Origin: Elmis aenea
Lineage: Eukaryota; Arthropoda; Insecta; Coleoptera; Elmidae
Reading direction: 5' to 3'
Assembly: GCA_947652605.1 (NCBI GenBank)
Contig: OX393577.1
Location: 30,011,466-30,075,465 of the forward strand
Length of the DNA: 64,000 bases
Shown here: one piece after another, positions 34,906 to 46,132 of the stretch
Position numbering within the stretch: the first letter of the stretch is position 1
How the letters are laid out: each line of letters starts with the position of its first letter
Made by a program: the position numbers and the translations under genes
Notes under the pieces: model-generated
The model's input: only the letters and a program-made list of their open reading frames with translations
Database searches by the model: none
Told to the model about the DNA's origin: nothing

Positions 34906-36233
34906 CGAATACAACTTCAACGGACACCCCAAGATTCATCGACCTCAAAGACAGTCCCGGAATCTATACATTAAAATTAGGACAAGCATACGTAAAAACA
35001 TCCCATTGGACTCTTATCAAAACAATAAATTGCGAGCCACTAATTGACGAATTTAAAAATTTACAAAACAATGTTCAACAACTCAAGGATTCTTTCACAT
35101 CCCACCATCATGGACATAACTACAATCGAGAATCAGAAAATTACATAATAATTCTTGATACATTAATGCAAGAAATTCAACGAAAAATTAACCAATTGTT
35201 TCCGACAAGAAACAAAAGAGGTTTAATCGACGGACTAGGATCCATATTTAAAATAATAACTGGAAATTTAGATGCAGAAGATGGTCAACGATATGACAAA
35301 ACTATAGAAATTCTACAAACAGAACAAACCAATCAAAAAAAGGTAATCATTTCACAAACATCTTTAGTGACTCAAGCCATTGAAAAATTTAATAATACTA
35401 TTACCAAAATTCAAAGCAACCAATTGCTCTTACAATCAAGAATACTGCAAATCGAAGCAGCTATTAATGAAACACATCTTCACGAAAGTGAAATGTACAC
35501 AATAATAAATTTACATACCATACAATTACAATTAACGAATTTATTAAACTTATTACTCCATATATTTGACACATTGGAAGCAGCTATCACCTTCGCAAAA
35601 CTACAAACATTACACCCATCAATTATTGACCCTGAAGATTTATTAAGCGAATTACATTTGATTGAAAATTCCTTAACACAATTTAAGTTACCTTATTCTA
35701 TAAATGAAATCTCAATTTATGAAACCATTATTACTGTCAAGGCATACCAAAATAATGCAAGACTAGTATTTATTCTCGAAATTCCTTTAATTGAACCAGA
35801 AAATTACGATTATTTTCAACTATATCCGTTACCTGTTCAAGTTAATTATCACTTATTTCGAGCAATCATACCACAAAACAATTATATCCTTTTATCCGAG
35901 CAAAAAGCAATATCGACATCAAAACTATGTAAAGAAGTTCAACCAAATAAATATTTTTGCATCATAGAAGAACCAATAATAACTAGTGGACTCTGTGAAG
36001 TGCAACTGTTAAAATTTGTGAGTAATAACTCTTGTGACGTTAAATACTTCAAATTCCATGAGACGAAGATTCAGCAAATAAACTCTAATAACTGGATCAT
36101 AGTAACACCTGGTGAAATAGTTACTAAAATATCATGTGCCAATGATAATAATTTTAATATGCCTATTAATGGTACCTTTCTTATACAAGTACCAACACAT
36201 TGTAATGTTAATATTAATAATTTTATGGCTTAA
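34892..36233 (+). pseudogene. env: Env (fusion-type envelope), truncated at its C-terminus
   Basis: The frame is open from 34872. Its likely use begins after a splice acceptor (CATTACAG, ending 34891) because no suitable in-frame ATG precedes the conserved start; the first internal ATG is at 35166. A furin-type site RNKR is followed by a GLIDGLGSIF-like fusion region, the arrangement of errantiviral and baculoviral F-like Env. The region after it has long amphipathic helices and then cysteines. Exon 2 gives 446 codons to TAA 36231-36233. No hydrophobic anchor is present before the stop, and the inverted-repeat element begins at 36232, so the stop lies on the junction and the anchor has been lost. 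This copy should not make membrane-anchored envelope. Confidence 0.8.
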
Positions 36234-36694
36234 GTTTACTTTAACGGACTTTGTCAGAAACTGATAAAATTAAGTGGACTAATAAAACTGGACGTCCTGA
36301 GCTCAAATCTGTTAAAATTATTTGGCGCTCTCAATTACTTAGCGTAAAAATTCATTATAAAAGTTCCGTTTGACAGTTAGGTTAGGTTTTTTAATTCGAA
36401 TTTTCTCATGTTAGGATGGCTAAATTGTCTGTGTAAAGTGTACAAATATGATTATAAGGCATACATGAAACTATATTTGTATTGATTTTGTGTTAAAATA
36501 AGCTAAAAATAACGTAAATCTTATAACATACCCAAACTCACAACTGTCATTTTTTGCCGTCTTGAACTACTATTTTCACCTTTCTTGACCTTTCTGAGTC
36601 GTAAGGTGGACTCATATAGATCTATAAGGATCAGATCAGTTTCAGTTGGAACTAAAATTTTAATTTTAAGCGACCGTAAATATATTTTTTTAAC
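36232..36694 (+). repeat. Left 463 bp terminal inverted repeat
   Basis: Matches 42791-43253 in reverse orientation almost base for base. It contains CAGTTAGGTTAGG near 36377 and GATCTATAAGGATCAGATC near 36620. Its first bases overlap the stop codon of the truncated env. Confidence 0.9.
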
Positions 36695-37332
36695 AAATAA
36701 CTTGTAATTTGAGAGTGGTAGTTAACAATGCTGGTTGATTAACCTTATTCGACTCTCTTGAATTTCTTTGAAAAACCACACTCATAAAACGTCATTTTCA
36801 CAGACGTCATTTAATAAAATGAGGTTAATTAGAACATTACGAAGATAATCACAATATATTTATGGCGAACGAAATTTGGTGGCCACATTAGTTTAAAAAT
36901 TAAATAGTGTACAGCTGCACATCATCTTATTCCAAATTTATTTTATTTTAGCATTCCCCATTAATCTGCGTTAAAAACAAACTCTAACCAACCTCTAAGC
37001 TCACCCTCTGACCTCTGACGAAAGTAAACAGAATGCCGATGGAATAATAAGATCTATAAGGATTAGATTAGTTTCAGTATTTCAATTTTAAGCGACCATA
37101 ATTTTTTTCCATTTACTTTTAATTTGGTAGTGGTAGTTAATAATGCCGGTAGATTAACATTATTTGATTATCACGATAACTAAAGGAAGATCTAACACAT
37201 CAGTTTTTGCCCAATAACCAACTGTGAACTTATATCTTCGCAATAAAATAAAAAAATTTAGTTACAATAAATAATTTTCAGTCAAAATGTGGGCAATGGA
37301 AAAGCAGTAACTACAATATGTTATTTGGTAAT
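36695..37332. repeat. Left inner zone: inverted satellite unit and arm duplication
   Basis: 36900-37050 contains one diverged satellite unit in the opposite orientation to the array (CAGCTGCACATCATCTTATT, then CTCTGACGAAAGTAAACAGA). 37045-37235 repeats part of the left arm and its inner flank (compare 36625-36760), extends it, and matches in reverse 42715-42800. The zone therefore holds a rearranged second copy of the arm's inner border. Confidence 0.7.
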
Positions 37333-40300
37333 GGGCAACACAATTTCATAGGCGGTGTGTTTACTTTCGTCAGAGGCTCAGGTTAGAGGTCGGTAAAAGA
37401 TTTTTTTAAAGCTGAATAATGGAGAACGCTAAAATAAAACCAGTTAAGAATAAAATGACATGCGCAACACTATTCTATTAACGTTCTGTTTATTTTAGTC
37501 AGAGGATAAGGTTAGAGGTCGGTAAAATTTTTTTTTTAAAAGCTCAATAAAGGGGAACACTAAAACGAAACAAGTTACGAATAAGATGACGTGCGCAACA
37601 CTATTCAATCGACATTCTGTTTATTTTCGTCAGAGGGTCAGGTTAGAGGTCAGTAAAAGTTTTTTCTTTTTAAGCTGAATAATGGGGTGCGCTAAAAAAA
37701 GAGACGTGCAGCTGTGCGCAACACCATTCCATCGGAATTATGTTTACTTTCATCAGAGGGTCAGGTTAGAGGTCGGTAACGGTTTTTTTTTTTAAAGCTG
37801 AATAATGGGGAACGCTAAAATAAGATGGTGCAGCTGTGCGCAACACCATTCCATCGGCATTCTGTTTAATTTCATCAGAGGGTCAGGTTAGAGGTCGGTA
37901 AGAGTTTTTTTTAAAGCTAAATAATGGGGAACGCTAAAATAAGATGATGTGCAGCTGTGCGCAACACCATTCCATCGGCATTCTGTTTAATTTCATCAGA
38001 GGGTCAGGTTAGAGGTCTGTAAGAGTTTTTTTTTAAAGCTAAATAATGGGGAACGCTAAACTAAGATGACGTGCAGCTGTGCGCAACACCATTCCATCGG
38101 CATTCTGTTTACTTTCATCAGGGTGAGGTTAGAGGTCGGTAAGAGTTTTTTTTTAAAGCTAAATAATGGGGAACGCTAAAATAAGATGGTGCAGCTGTGC
38201 GCAACACCATTCCATCGGCATTCTCTTTACTTTCATCAGAGGCAGGTTAGAGGTCGGTAAGAGTTTTTTTTTAAAGCTAAATAATGGGGAACGCTAAAAT
38301 AAGATGGTGCAGCTGTGCGCAACACCATTCCATCGGCATTCTGTTTACTTTCATCAGAGGCAGGTTAGAGGTCGGTAAGAGTTTTTTTTTAAAGCTGAAT
38401 AATGGAGAACGCTAAAATAAGATGACGTGCATCTGTGCGCAACACCATTCCATCGGCATTCTGTTTACTTTCATCAGAAGGGCAGGTTAGAGGTCGGTAA
38501 GAGATTTTTTTAAAGCTAAATAATGGGGAACGCTAAATAAGATGACGTGCAGCTGTGCGCAACACCATTCCATCGGCATTCTGTTTACTTTCATCAGAGG
38601 GTGAGGTTAGAGGTCGGTAAGAGTTTTTTTTTAAAGCTGAATGATGAGGAACGCTAAAATAAGATGATGTGCAGCTGTGCGCAACACCATTCCATCGGCA
38701 TTCTGTTTACTTTCATCAGGGTGAGGTTAGAGGTCGGTAAGAGTTTTTTTTTAAAGCTGAATAATGGGGAACGCTAAAATAAGATGACGTGCATCTGTGC
38801 GCAACACCATTCCATCGGCATTCTGTTTACTTTCATCAGGGTGAGGTTAGAGGTCGGTAAGAGTTTTTTTTTAAAGCTAAATAATGGGGAACGCTAAAAT
38901 AAGATGACGTGCAGCTGTGCGCAACACCATTCCATCGGCATTCTGTTTACTTTCATCAGGGTGAGGTTAGAGGTCGGTAAGAGTTTTTTTTTAAAGCTGA
39001 ATAATGGAGAACGCTAAAATAAGATGACGTGCATCTGTGCGCAACACCATTCCATCGGCATTCTGTTTACTTTCATCAGGGTGAGGTTAGAGGTCGGTAA
39101 GAGTTTTTTTTTAAAGCTGAATAATGGAGAACGCTAAAATAAGATGACGTGCATCTGTGCGCAACACCATTCCATCGGCATTCTGTTTACTTTCATCAGG
39201 GTGAGGTTAGAGGTCGGTAAGAGTTTTTTTTTAAAGCTGAATAATGGAGAACGCTAAAATAAGATGACGTGCATCTGTGCGCAACACCATTCCATCGGCA
39301 TTCTGTTTACTTTCATCAGGGTGAGGTTAGAGGTCGGTAAGAGTTTTTTTTTAAAGCTAAATAATGGGGAACGCTAAAATAAGATGACGTGCATCTGTGC
39401 GCAACACCATTCCATCGGCATTCTGTTTACTTTCATCAGGGTGAGGTTAGAGGTCGGTAAGAGTTTTTTTTTAAAGCTAAATAATGGGGAACGCTAAAAT
39501 AAGATGACGTGCAGCTGTGCGCAACACCATTCCATCGGCATTCTGTTTACTTTCATCAGGGTGAGGTTAGAGGTCGGTAAGAGTTTTTTTTTAAAGCTAA
39601 ATAATGGGGAACGCTAAAATAAGATGACGTGCATCTGTGCGCAACACCATTCCATCGGCATTCTGTTTACTTTCATCAGGGTGAGGTTAGAGGTCGGTAA
39701 GAGTTTTTTTTTAAAGCTAAATAATGGGGAACGCTAAAATAAGATGACGTGCATCTGTGCGCAACACCATTCCATCGGCATTCTGTTTACTTTCATCAGG
39801 GTGAGGTTAGAGGTCGGTAAGAGTTTTTTTTTAAAGCTAAATAATGGGGAACGCTAAAATAAGATGACGTGCATCTGTGCGCAACACCATTCCATCGGCA
39901 TTCTTACTTTCATCAGGGTGAGGTTAGAGGTCGGTAAGAGTTTTTTTTTAAAGCTAAATAATGGGGAACGCTAAAATAAGATGACGTGCATCTGTGCGCA
40001 ACACCATTCCATCGGCATTCTGTTTACTTTCATCAGGGTGAGGTTAGAGGTCGGTAAGAGTTTTTTTTTAAAGCTAAATAATGGGGAACGCGAAAATAAG
40101 ATGACGTGCATCTGTGCGCAACACCATTCCATCGGCATTCTGTTTACTTTCATCAGGGTGAGGTTAGAGGTCGGTAAGAGTTTTTTTTTAAAGCTAAATA
40201 ATGGGGAACGCTAAAATAAGATGACGTGCAGCTGTGCGCAACACCATTCCATCGGCATTCTGTTTACTTTCATCAGGGTGAGGTTAGAGGTCGGTAAGAG

Positions 40301-42228
40301 TTTTTTTTTAAAGCTGAATAATGGAGAACGCTAAAATAAGATGACGTGCATCTGTGCGCAACACCATTCCATCGGCATTCTGTTTACTTTCATCAGGGTG
40401 AGGTTAGAGGTCGGTAAGAGTTTTTTTTTAAAGCTAAATAATGGGGAACGCTAAAATAAGATGACGTGCATCTGTGCGCAACACCATTCCATCGGCATTC
40501 TGTTTACTTTCATCAGGGTGAGGTTAGAGGTCGGTAAGAGTTTTTTTTTAAAGCTAAATAATGGGGAACGCTAAAATAAGATGACGTGCAGCTGTGCGCA
40601 ACACCATTCCATCGGCATTCTGTTTACTTTCATCAGGGTGAGGTTAGAGGTCGGTAAGAGTTTTTTTTTAAAGCTAAATAATGGGGAACGCTAAAATAAG
40701 ATGGTGCAGCTGTGCGCAACACCATTCCATCGGCATTCTGTTTACTTTCATCAGGGTGAGGTTAGAGGTCGGTAAGAGTTTTTTTTTAAAGCTAAATAAT
40801 GGGGAACGCTAAAATAAGATGACGTGCAGCTGTGCGCAACACCATTCCATCGGCATTCTGTTTACTTTCATCAGGGTGAGGTTAGAGGTCGGTAAGAGTT
40901 TTTTTTTAAAGCTAAATAATGAACGCTAAAATAAGATGACGTGCATCTGTGCGCAACACCATTCCATCGGCATTCTGTTTACTTTCATCAGGGTGAGGTT
41001 AGAGGTCGGTAAGAGTTTTTTTTTAAAGCTGAATAATGGAGAACGCTAAAATAAGATGACGTGCAGCTGTGCGCAACACCATTCCATCGGCATTCTGTTT
41101 ACTTTCATCAGAAGGGCAGGTTAGAGGTCGGTAAGAGTTTTTTTTTAAAGCTGAATAATGGGGAACGCTAAAATAAGATGTGCATCTGTGCGCAACACCA
41201 TTCCATCGGCATTCTGTTTACTTTCATCAGAGGGTGAGGTTAGAGGTCGGTGAGTTTTTTTTTAAAGCTGAATAATGGAGAACGCTAAAATAAGATGACG
41301 TGCATCTGTGCGCAACACCATTCCATCGGCATTCTGTTTACTTTCATCAGAAGGGCAGGTTAGAGGTCGGTAAGAGTTTTTTTTTAAAGCTGAATAATGG
41401 GGAACGCTAAAATAAGATGTGCATCTGTGCGCAACACCATTCCATCAACATTCTGTTTACTTTCATCAGATGGTCAGGTTAGAGGTCGGTAAGAGTTTTT
41501 TTTTAAAGCTGAATATTGGGGAACGCTAAAATAAGATGACGTGCAGCTGTGCGCAACACCATTCCATCGGAATTATGTTTACTTTCATCAGAGGGTCAGG
41601 TTAGAGGTCGGTAACGGTTTTTTTTTTAAAGCTGAATAATGGGGAACGCTAAAATAAGATGATGTGCAGCTGTGCGCAACACCATTCCATCGGCATTCTG
41701 TTAACTTTCATCAGAGGGTCAGGTTAGAGTTCGGTAAGAGTTTGTTTTTAAAGCTAAATAATGGGGAACGCTAAAATAAGATGACGTGCAGCTGTGCGCA
41801 ACACCATTCCATAGGCATTCTGTTAACTTTCATCAGAGGGTGAGGTTAGAGGTCGGTAAGAGTTTTTTTTTAAAGCTGAATAATGGGGAACGCTAAAATA
41901 AGATGACGTACAGCTGTGCGCAACACTATTTCATCGGCATTCTGTTTACTGTCATCAGGGGGTCAGGTTAGAGGTCGGTAAGGTTTTTTTTTAAGGCTGA
42001 ATAATGGGGAACGCTAATATAAGATGACGTGCAGCTGTGCGCAACACCATTCCATCGGCATTCTGTTAACTGTCATCAGAGGGTCACGTTAGAGGTCGGT
42101 AAGAGTTTTTTTTTTTAAAGCTGATTAATGGGGAACGCTAAAATTAGATGACGTGCCGCTGTGCGCAACACTATTCCATCGGCATTGTGTTTTCTTTCAT
42201 CAGAGGGTCCGATTATAGGTCGTGTAAG
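37333..42228 (+). repeat. Satellite array, about 41 units of 120 bp
   Basis: Counting the GAGGTTAGAGGTCGGT core gives about 41 head-to-tail units. From about 38700 to 40650 most units are exactly 120 bp and differ at only a few recurring sites: CATCTG or CAGCTG, GCTGAATAATGGAG or GCTAAATAATGGGG. Toward both ends the units diverge and have CATCAGAGGGTCAGG in place of the shorter CATCAGGGTGAGG. Every unit has a T-run of about nine followed by AAAGCT. Because 120 is divisible by three, open frames can run through adjacent units; they are artefacts. Confidence 0.95.
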
Positions 42229-42790
42229 GTGTCGTAGACACTAGGTAAAATGTACAGAGTATGTGACAAGCAGAATAAAGTTATGTTAAATCACGTTTAT
42301 GTATTATTTGTTAAAGTAAGATACATAACAATGACGTAAACAGACGGCATTTCATTAAAAAAAATATACTCTAAACATACTTAAATTTATAAATTTTAGT
42401 TAAAGCAGCTTTCGAGAAAAATTTTCAAAACTTTTTAAATAATTTCGTAGTTTTAAATTTTTTCGAAAAGTTATTAAAGGTTTTTTATAGACCTTAGCAT
42501 AGACTACAATCCTACATAAACAAAATATTTTTATCTATTAAGGTTTGTATGTAATTTAGGATTACCGTTACAGCTTAAACACCTTGTATATTAGTTAATA
42601 CATATTTAAAAAAATAAATAAACGCACGCACTTTGTAATATAATCTCTCTATCGACAACTTATGTCAAAAATTTTCAATTTTAACGTCTGGAACATACAC
42701 ACACGCGCGTACACACAGTTGATTATTGGGTAAAAACTGAAGTGATAGATGTTGCTTTAATGAAAGTGATAATCGAATCATACGTTAAAA
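42229..42790. other. Right inner zone of the fold-back, non-coding
   Basis: Unique-looking AT-rich sequence between the array and the right arm. The last part (42715-42790, TTATTGGGTAAAAACTGA) is the inverted partner of 37140-37230. No gene was seen. Confidence 0.6.
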
Positions 42791-43253
42791 GTTAAAAAAA
42801 TAAATTTACGGTCGCTTAAAATTAAAATTTTAGTTCCAACTGAAACTGATCTGATCCTTATAGATCTATATGAGTCCACCTTACGACTCAGAAAGGTCAA
42901 GAAAGGTGAAAATAGTAGTTCAAGACGGCAAAAAATGACAGTTGTGAGTTTGGGTATGTTATAAGATTTACGTTATTTTTAGCTTATTTTAACACAAAAT
43001 CAATACAAATATAGTTTCATGTATGCCTTATAATCATATTTGTACACTTTACACAGACAATTTAGCCATCCTAACATGAGAAAATTCGAATTAAAAAACC
43101 TAACCTAACTGTCAAACGGAACTTTTATAATGAATTTTTACGCTAAGTAATTGAGAGCGCCAAATAATTTTAACAGATTTGAGCTCAGGACGTCCAGTTT
43201 TATTAGTCCACTTAATTTTATCAATTTCTGACAAAGTCCGTTAAAGTAAACTT
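42791..43253 (-). repeat. Right 463 bp terminal inverted repeat
   Basis: Inverted partner of 36232-36694, ending TTAAAGTAAACTT. The very high similarity of the two arms implies recent formation or gene conversion between them. Confidence 0.9.
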
Positions 43254-43271
43254 GTTCCTGCATGTGTATCA

Positions 43272-44170
43272 TATAGGGTGTTTCTTAAATATTGCGAAAA
43301 AATTCAGATGGTAATTCCTTATCGAAAATTAAGGAGGGTCTTTCATATAACTTTTTTTCCTTAGATGTCTCCTTTTTGAGTTAAATAAAGAAGGGTGCTT
43401 TATTTTATGTCTCAAATTTGGATAAATGTAGAAGAATGATATTTGGTGGATGTTTTATACTTAGTAAAAGGTTTCCCATAGTAATATTTTCGATCATCTG
43501 CCACCTTTACAGGGGGCTGAAAAGTGCGACCCCTGTTGGTTTTCTTATCAGAACTTTTTGGTAGGGAGTTAAAATTTTGCAATATATTTTTTTTTTTAAA
43601 TTGACTTATTTAGAAACTTTTTTTGTTCTTCAGTTGTTCTCGTAAAACCTACTGTTTTTGAGTAACAAAATAAAACAAACTATGGCAATGGCAACCACCA
43701 AAATGAGTCATTTTATCTTGAAATATTTGATGGATCATGTTGACTTGTTTTATTTTTTACTTAAAAACAGTAGGTTTTACGAGAACAACTAAAGAACAGA
43801 AACAGTTTGTAGATAAATCAATCTTCCAAAAAAAAAAGTTTAAAATTGCAATAGTTCAACCCCCAAAAAGTTCTGAAAAAACAACAACAGGGGTCGCACT
43901 TTTCAGTCCCCTGTGAAGGTGGGAGATGATTGAAAATATTACTATGAAAAACCTTTTAATTAGTATAAAACATCTACCAAATATCATTCTCTTACGTTTA
44001 TCCAAATTTGAGAAATAAAATAAAAACCTAATTTTACGCTCTTCTTTAGGGGGGTGTAACTTCGAAAAGAGACATCTAAGAAAAAAAAATTATATGAAAG
44101 ACTTCCCTTAATTTTCGATAAGGAATCACCGCCTGAATTTTTTTGCAGTATTTAAGAAACACCCTGCATA
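43272..44170. repeat. 0.9 kb nearly full-length palindrome
   Basis: It begins TATAGGGTGTTTCTTAAATA and ends with the inverse (TATTTAAGAAACACCCTGCATA). The arms extend almost to the centre near 43710 and include AGTGCGACCCCTGTTG and GTAGGTTTTACGAGAACAAC with their reversed partners. Decayed slightly, non-coding. Only 18 bp separate it from the satellite fold-back. Confidence 0.85.
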
Positions 44171-44559
44171 GATATAATAATAATTCTAATGATTGTAATT
44201 AATGTGAGGGTTGCGCCTGTTTACTTTTTATCAGTGTAGAAATATCTAGTTCAATTTTGATCAGTTTAAGGCGAACGTCAGACTCAAAATTAAGCAATGA
44301 TTGGTTATTTTAGTTTTGGTCTGAAATTAGCGGACATCAATCATTTTCGATCACCCGATATAAACCGATAATTATTTTAAATGTACATATGTGTCTACAA
44401 ATCTGTCACTATCTTCTTTTTCTTCTACACGCATGTGATATCATCACAAAACATAGATGCTATATAAAAAAAAAAATTATTTAATTTGCTTATCGCGTAC
44501 CGGTAGCTTGACATTCGCGTACCGGGATCGGTACGCGTACCACAGATTGGAAACGCCTG
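44171..44559. mobile_element. Right arm of the hAT that bounds the composite block
   Basis: Non-coding. It ends in a run of GGTACGCG, CGCGTACC and ACCGG words before the terminal CAGATTGGAAACGCCTG. Such subterminal repeats are usual in hAT elements. Confidence 0.65.
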
Positions 44560-44760
44560 GTTTAGTGTATACGTTTACGGACTGAAGCTTTTACTGCAAC
44601 ATATTTACATCAAAAAAAATTGTTAAATTCGTCGTTTTATCCAATACCTAATCATTTGAATAAACGCTCAAATGTTCTCAAATGGATACGAAGTTAAACA
44701 TATTGAATACTTTGGAAATTTAGTAAAATATATGTATAATTATGACCAGGCGTTTAGTAG

Positions 44761-45367
44761 TATACAGGGTTTCACTTTTCCATCTTGCTATCTCCGTAAA
44801 TAATGGAAATACAAGGTTGATCAAATGGGACAAAAGATTGCTATTTAGGAGTGTATGTTAAACAAGATCTTGTTTTGTTTAAAAATTCCATGGCTTGCGT
44901 GATATAACGAAAAAACCGAAATCGATCAAAATTTTTAAACTCAAATATCTCGGCTTTTGTTGCGATATTATATCATTGTAAAGAGAAAAGAATAATCTTT
45001 AAATCTAAATCGTCACCTACTACGACTGCCATTTTAAAAAAAGTTGTTTTGTCAAATATCTCGCACGGTAATTTATAAATAAAAATCTGACTATCGCCAT
45101 CTTATAGCAAACAAAATCTGCAAAGCATTTTTCCTTTGGCGTTTTTGTGCTTTCACAACAACAGCCGAGATATTTGAGTTTAAAAATTTTGATTGATTTC
45201 GGTTTTTTCGTTATATCACGCAAGCCATGGAATTTATAAACATAACAAGATCTTGTTTAAAATACACTCCTAAATAGCTAAATTTTATCCCATTTAACCA
45301 ACCTTGTATTTTCATTATTTACGGAGATAGCAATAGTGTCCCATTGAAAAGAGAAACACCCTGTATA
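44761..45367. repeat. Fold-back element with TATACAGGG ends
   Basis: The left arm runs TATACAGGGTTTC, GCTATCTCCGTAAATAATG, AACAAGATCTTGTTTTG, CCATGGCTTGCGTGATATAA. The right arm is its inverse and ends GAAACACCCTGTATA. Length 607 bp. A TA duplication outside TACAGGG is possible at both ends. The small minus-strand frame inside is a chance frame. Confidence 0.85.
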
Positions 45368-45616
45368 TGACTGAATACATATAGACAGTAAAATATTTAT
45401 CAGGTTAATAGATATTTATAAAAAAATAGGGGAATATCATTTAGGTGTTTTTTATTATTAGACCAAGTTTAAGTAATTGCAACCGCACAAATTTCTACAG
45501 GCACTATGTTTAGGTCAGTAAGTAAAGGTAACAAGACGATCTGAAATTAGAGGAATTACCTGTTTCCAGATGTAATAGTATTTGTTGGGTTACATCCAAA
45601 TTAAATACATTTAATG

Positions 45617-45977
45617 CAGGTCCACAGTTTTACTATTAGGCGACTCTAGGCAATTGCCTAGGGGCGCCAGCCTTACTCATTAGAAAAATACGAAATTCTG
45701 AATTTGAAAAACTGTTAACAGTTGCGGAAAAAATTGCTGAAGTTTAAGGTGTAATGCTTAATTTTAAACAATAAAGAGTTCGATTTAGAAAAAAATTAAA
45801 TAACAGTTTGTGTATAATAAAGCAGTGGATGAAATCATAACAGATTTTAAACAAAAAGTTAAGGTAGACTTTTATTGTTAAATTATTGATAACGCAACTG
45901 CATTTGTTAATGAAAAATTTAAGCATATACATCCAATTTATAAGGAGTTTGGTTTTCTTCTAAATACCTATACATAA
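45617..45977 (+). pseudogene. Decayed hAT copy with transposase fragment
   Basis: It begins CAGGTCCACAGTTTTACT and matches the left part of the element at 48701 (AGGCGACT, GGGGCGCCA, CCTTACTCA). On the plus strand 45828-45977 reads as a hAT transposase piece with one internal stop: DEIITDFKQKVKVDF, then KHIHPIYKEFGFL. The stop, the frame changes and the missing remainder show it is dead. Confidence 0.55.
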
Positions 45978-46132
45978 ATTACAGAACATTACAGAACTGC
46001 TAAAAAATGTTTGACGTTGTATAATTACTTTTAAGATGATATTTCGAGAGATATTGACAAAGTATACATAGTAGTGAATTACAAATATTAGGAAGCAAAT
46101 TCGAAAAAGTGCTTTTTCATTAAATGTCCTTT

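Larger units (their letters stand above)
36232..43253. mobile_element. 7.0 kb fold-back element enclosing a satellite array
   Basis: Two arms of 463 bp (36232-36694 and 42791-43253) are inverted copies differing at only a couple of positions that I can see, for instance GAAACTG versus GAAATTG and AAATATATTT versus AAATTTATTT. They begin AAGTTTACTTTAACGG. Between them is a direct tandem array of about 41 units of 120 bp, with less regular sequence on each side. There is no coding capacity. No target duplication is visible: the left flank is TATGGCTT and the right flank GTTCCTGC. That fits a deletion of flanking retroelement sequence, or insertion by an unusual mechanism. The superfamily is unknown. 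Confidence 0.85.
28394..44559. mobile_element. 16.2 kb composite block with hAT ends and perfect 8 bp duplication
   Basis: The left end is CAGAGGTTCCCAATCT; the right end read inward is CAGGCGTTTCCAATCT (13 of 16 match). GTTTAGTG lies directly outside both ends, at 28386-28393 and 44560-44567, a perfect 8 bp hAT target duplication. Immediate inner sequences also share GGTGGCGTACC or GGTACGCGTACC. What belongs to the hAT itself is probably only the 320 bp left arm (28394-28713) and the roughly 390 bp right arm (44171-44559). Between them sit an errantivirus-like retroelement, a 7 kb satellite-bearing fold-back and a 0.9 kb palindrome, most easily read as later insertions into a hAT MITE. Confidence 0.75.

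Noticed and set aside
36375..36392. TTAGGTTAGG as insect telomeric repeat
   Set aside because: Only two units, lying inside the fold-back arm; not a telomeric array.
39971..40214. Open frames on both strands inside the satellite array
   Set aside because: They arise because the unit length, 120 bp, is divisible by three; each frame simply repeats the unit's translation.
37333..42228. Tandem array as a CRISPR array
   Set aside because: The units are contiguous 120 bp repeats with no unique spacers, in eukaryotic DNA.
36232..43253. Satellite fold-back as a non-autonomous Polinton/Maverick
   Set aside because: Long terminal repeats starting AGT would fit, but no 6 bp duplication, polymerase, integrase or capsid sequence is present.
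43254..43271. CATGTGTATCATA as a remnant of the missing 3' LTR
   Set aside because: Resembles CATGTGATGTATCATA in the 5' LTR over only about a dozen bases; too short to claim.
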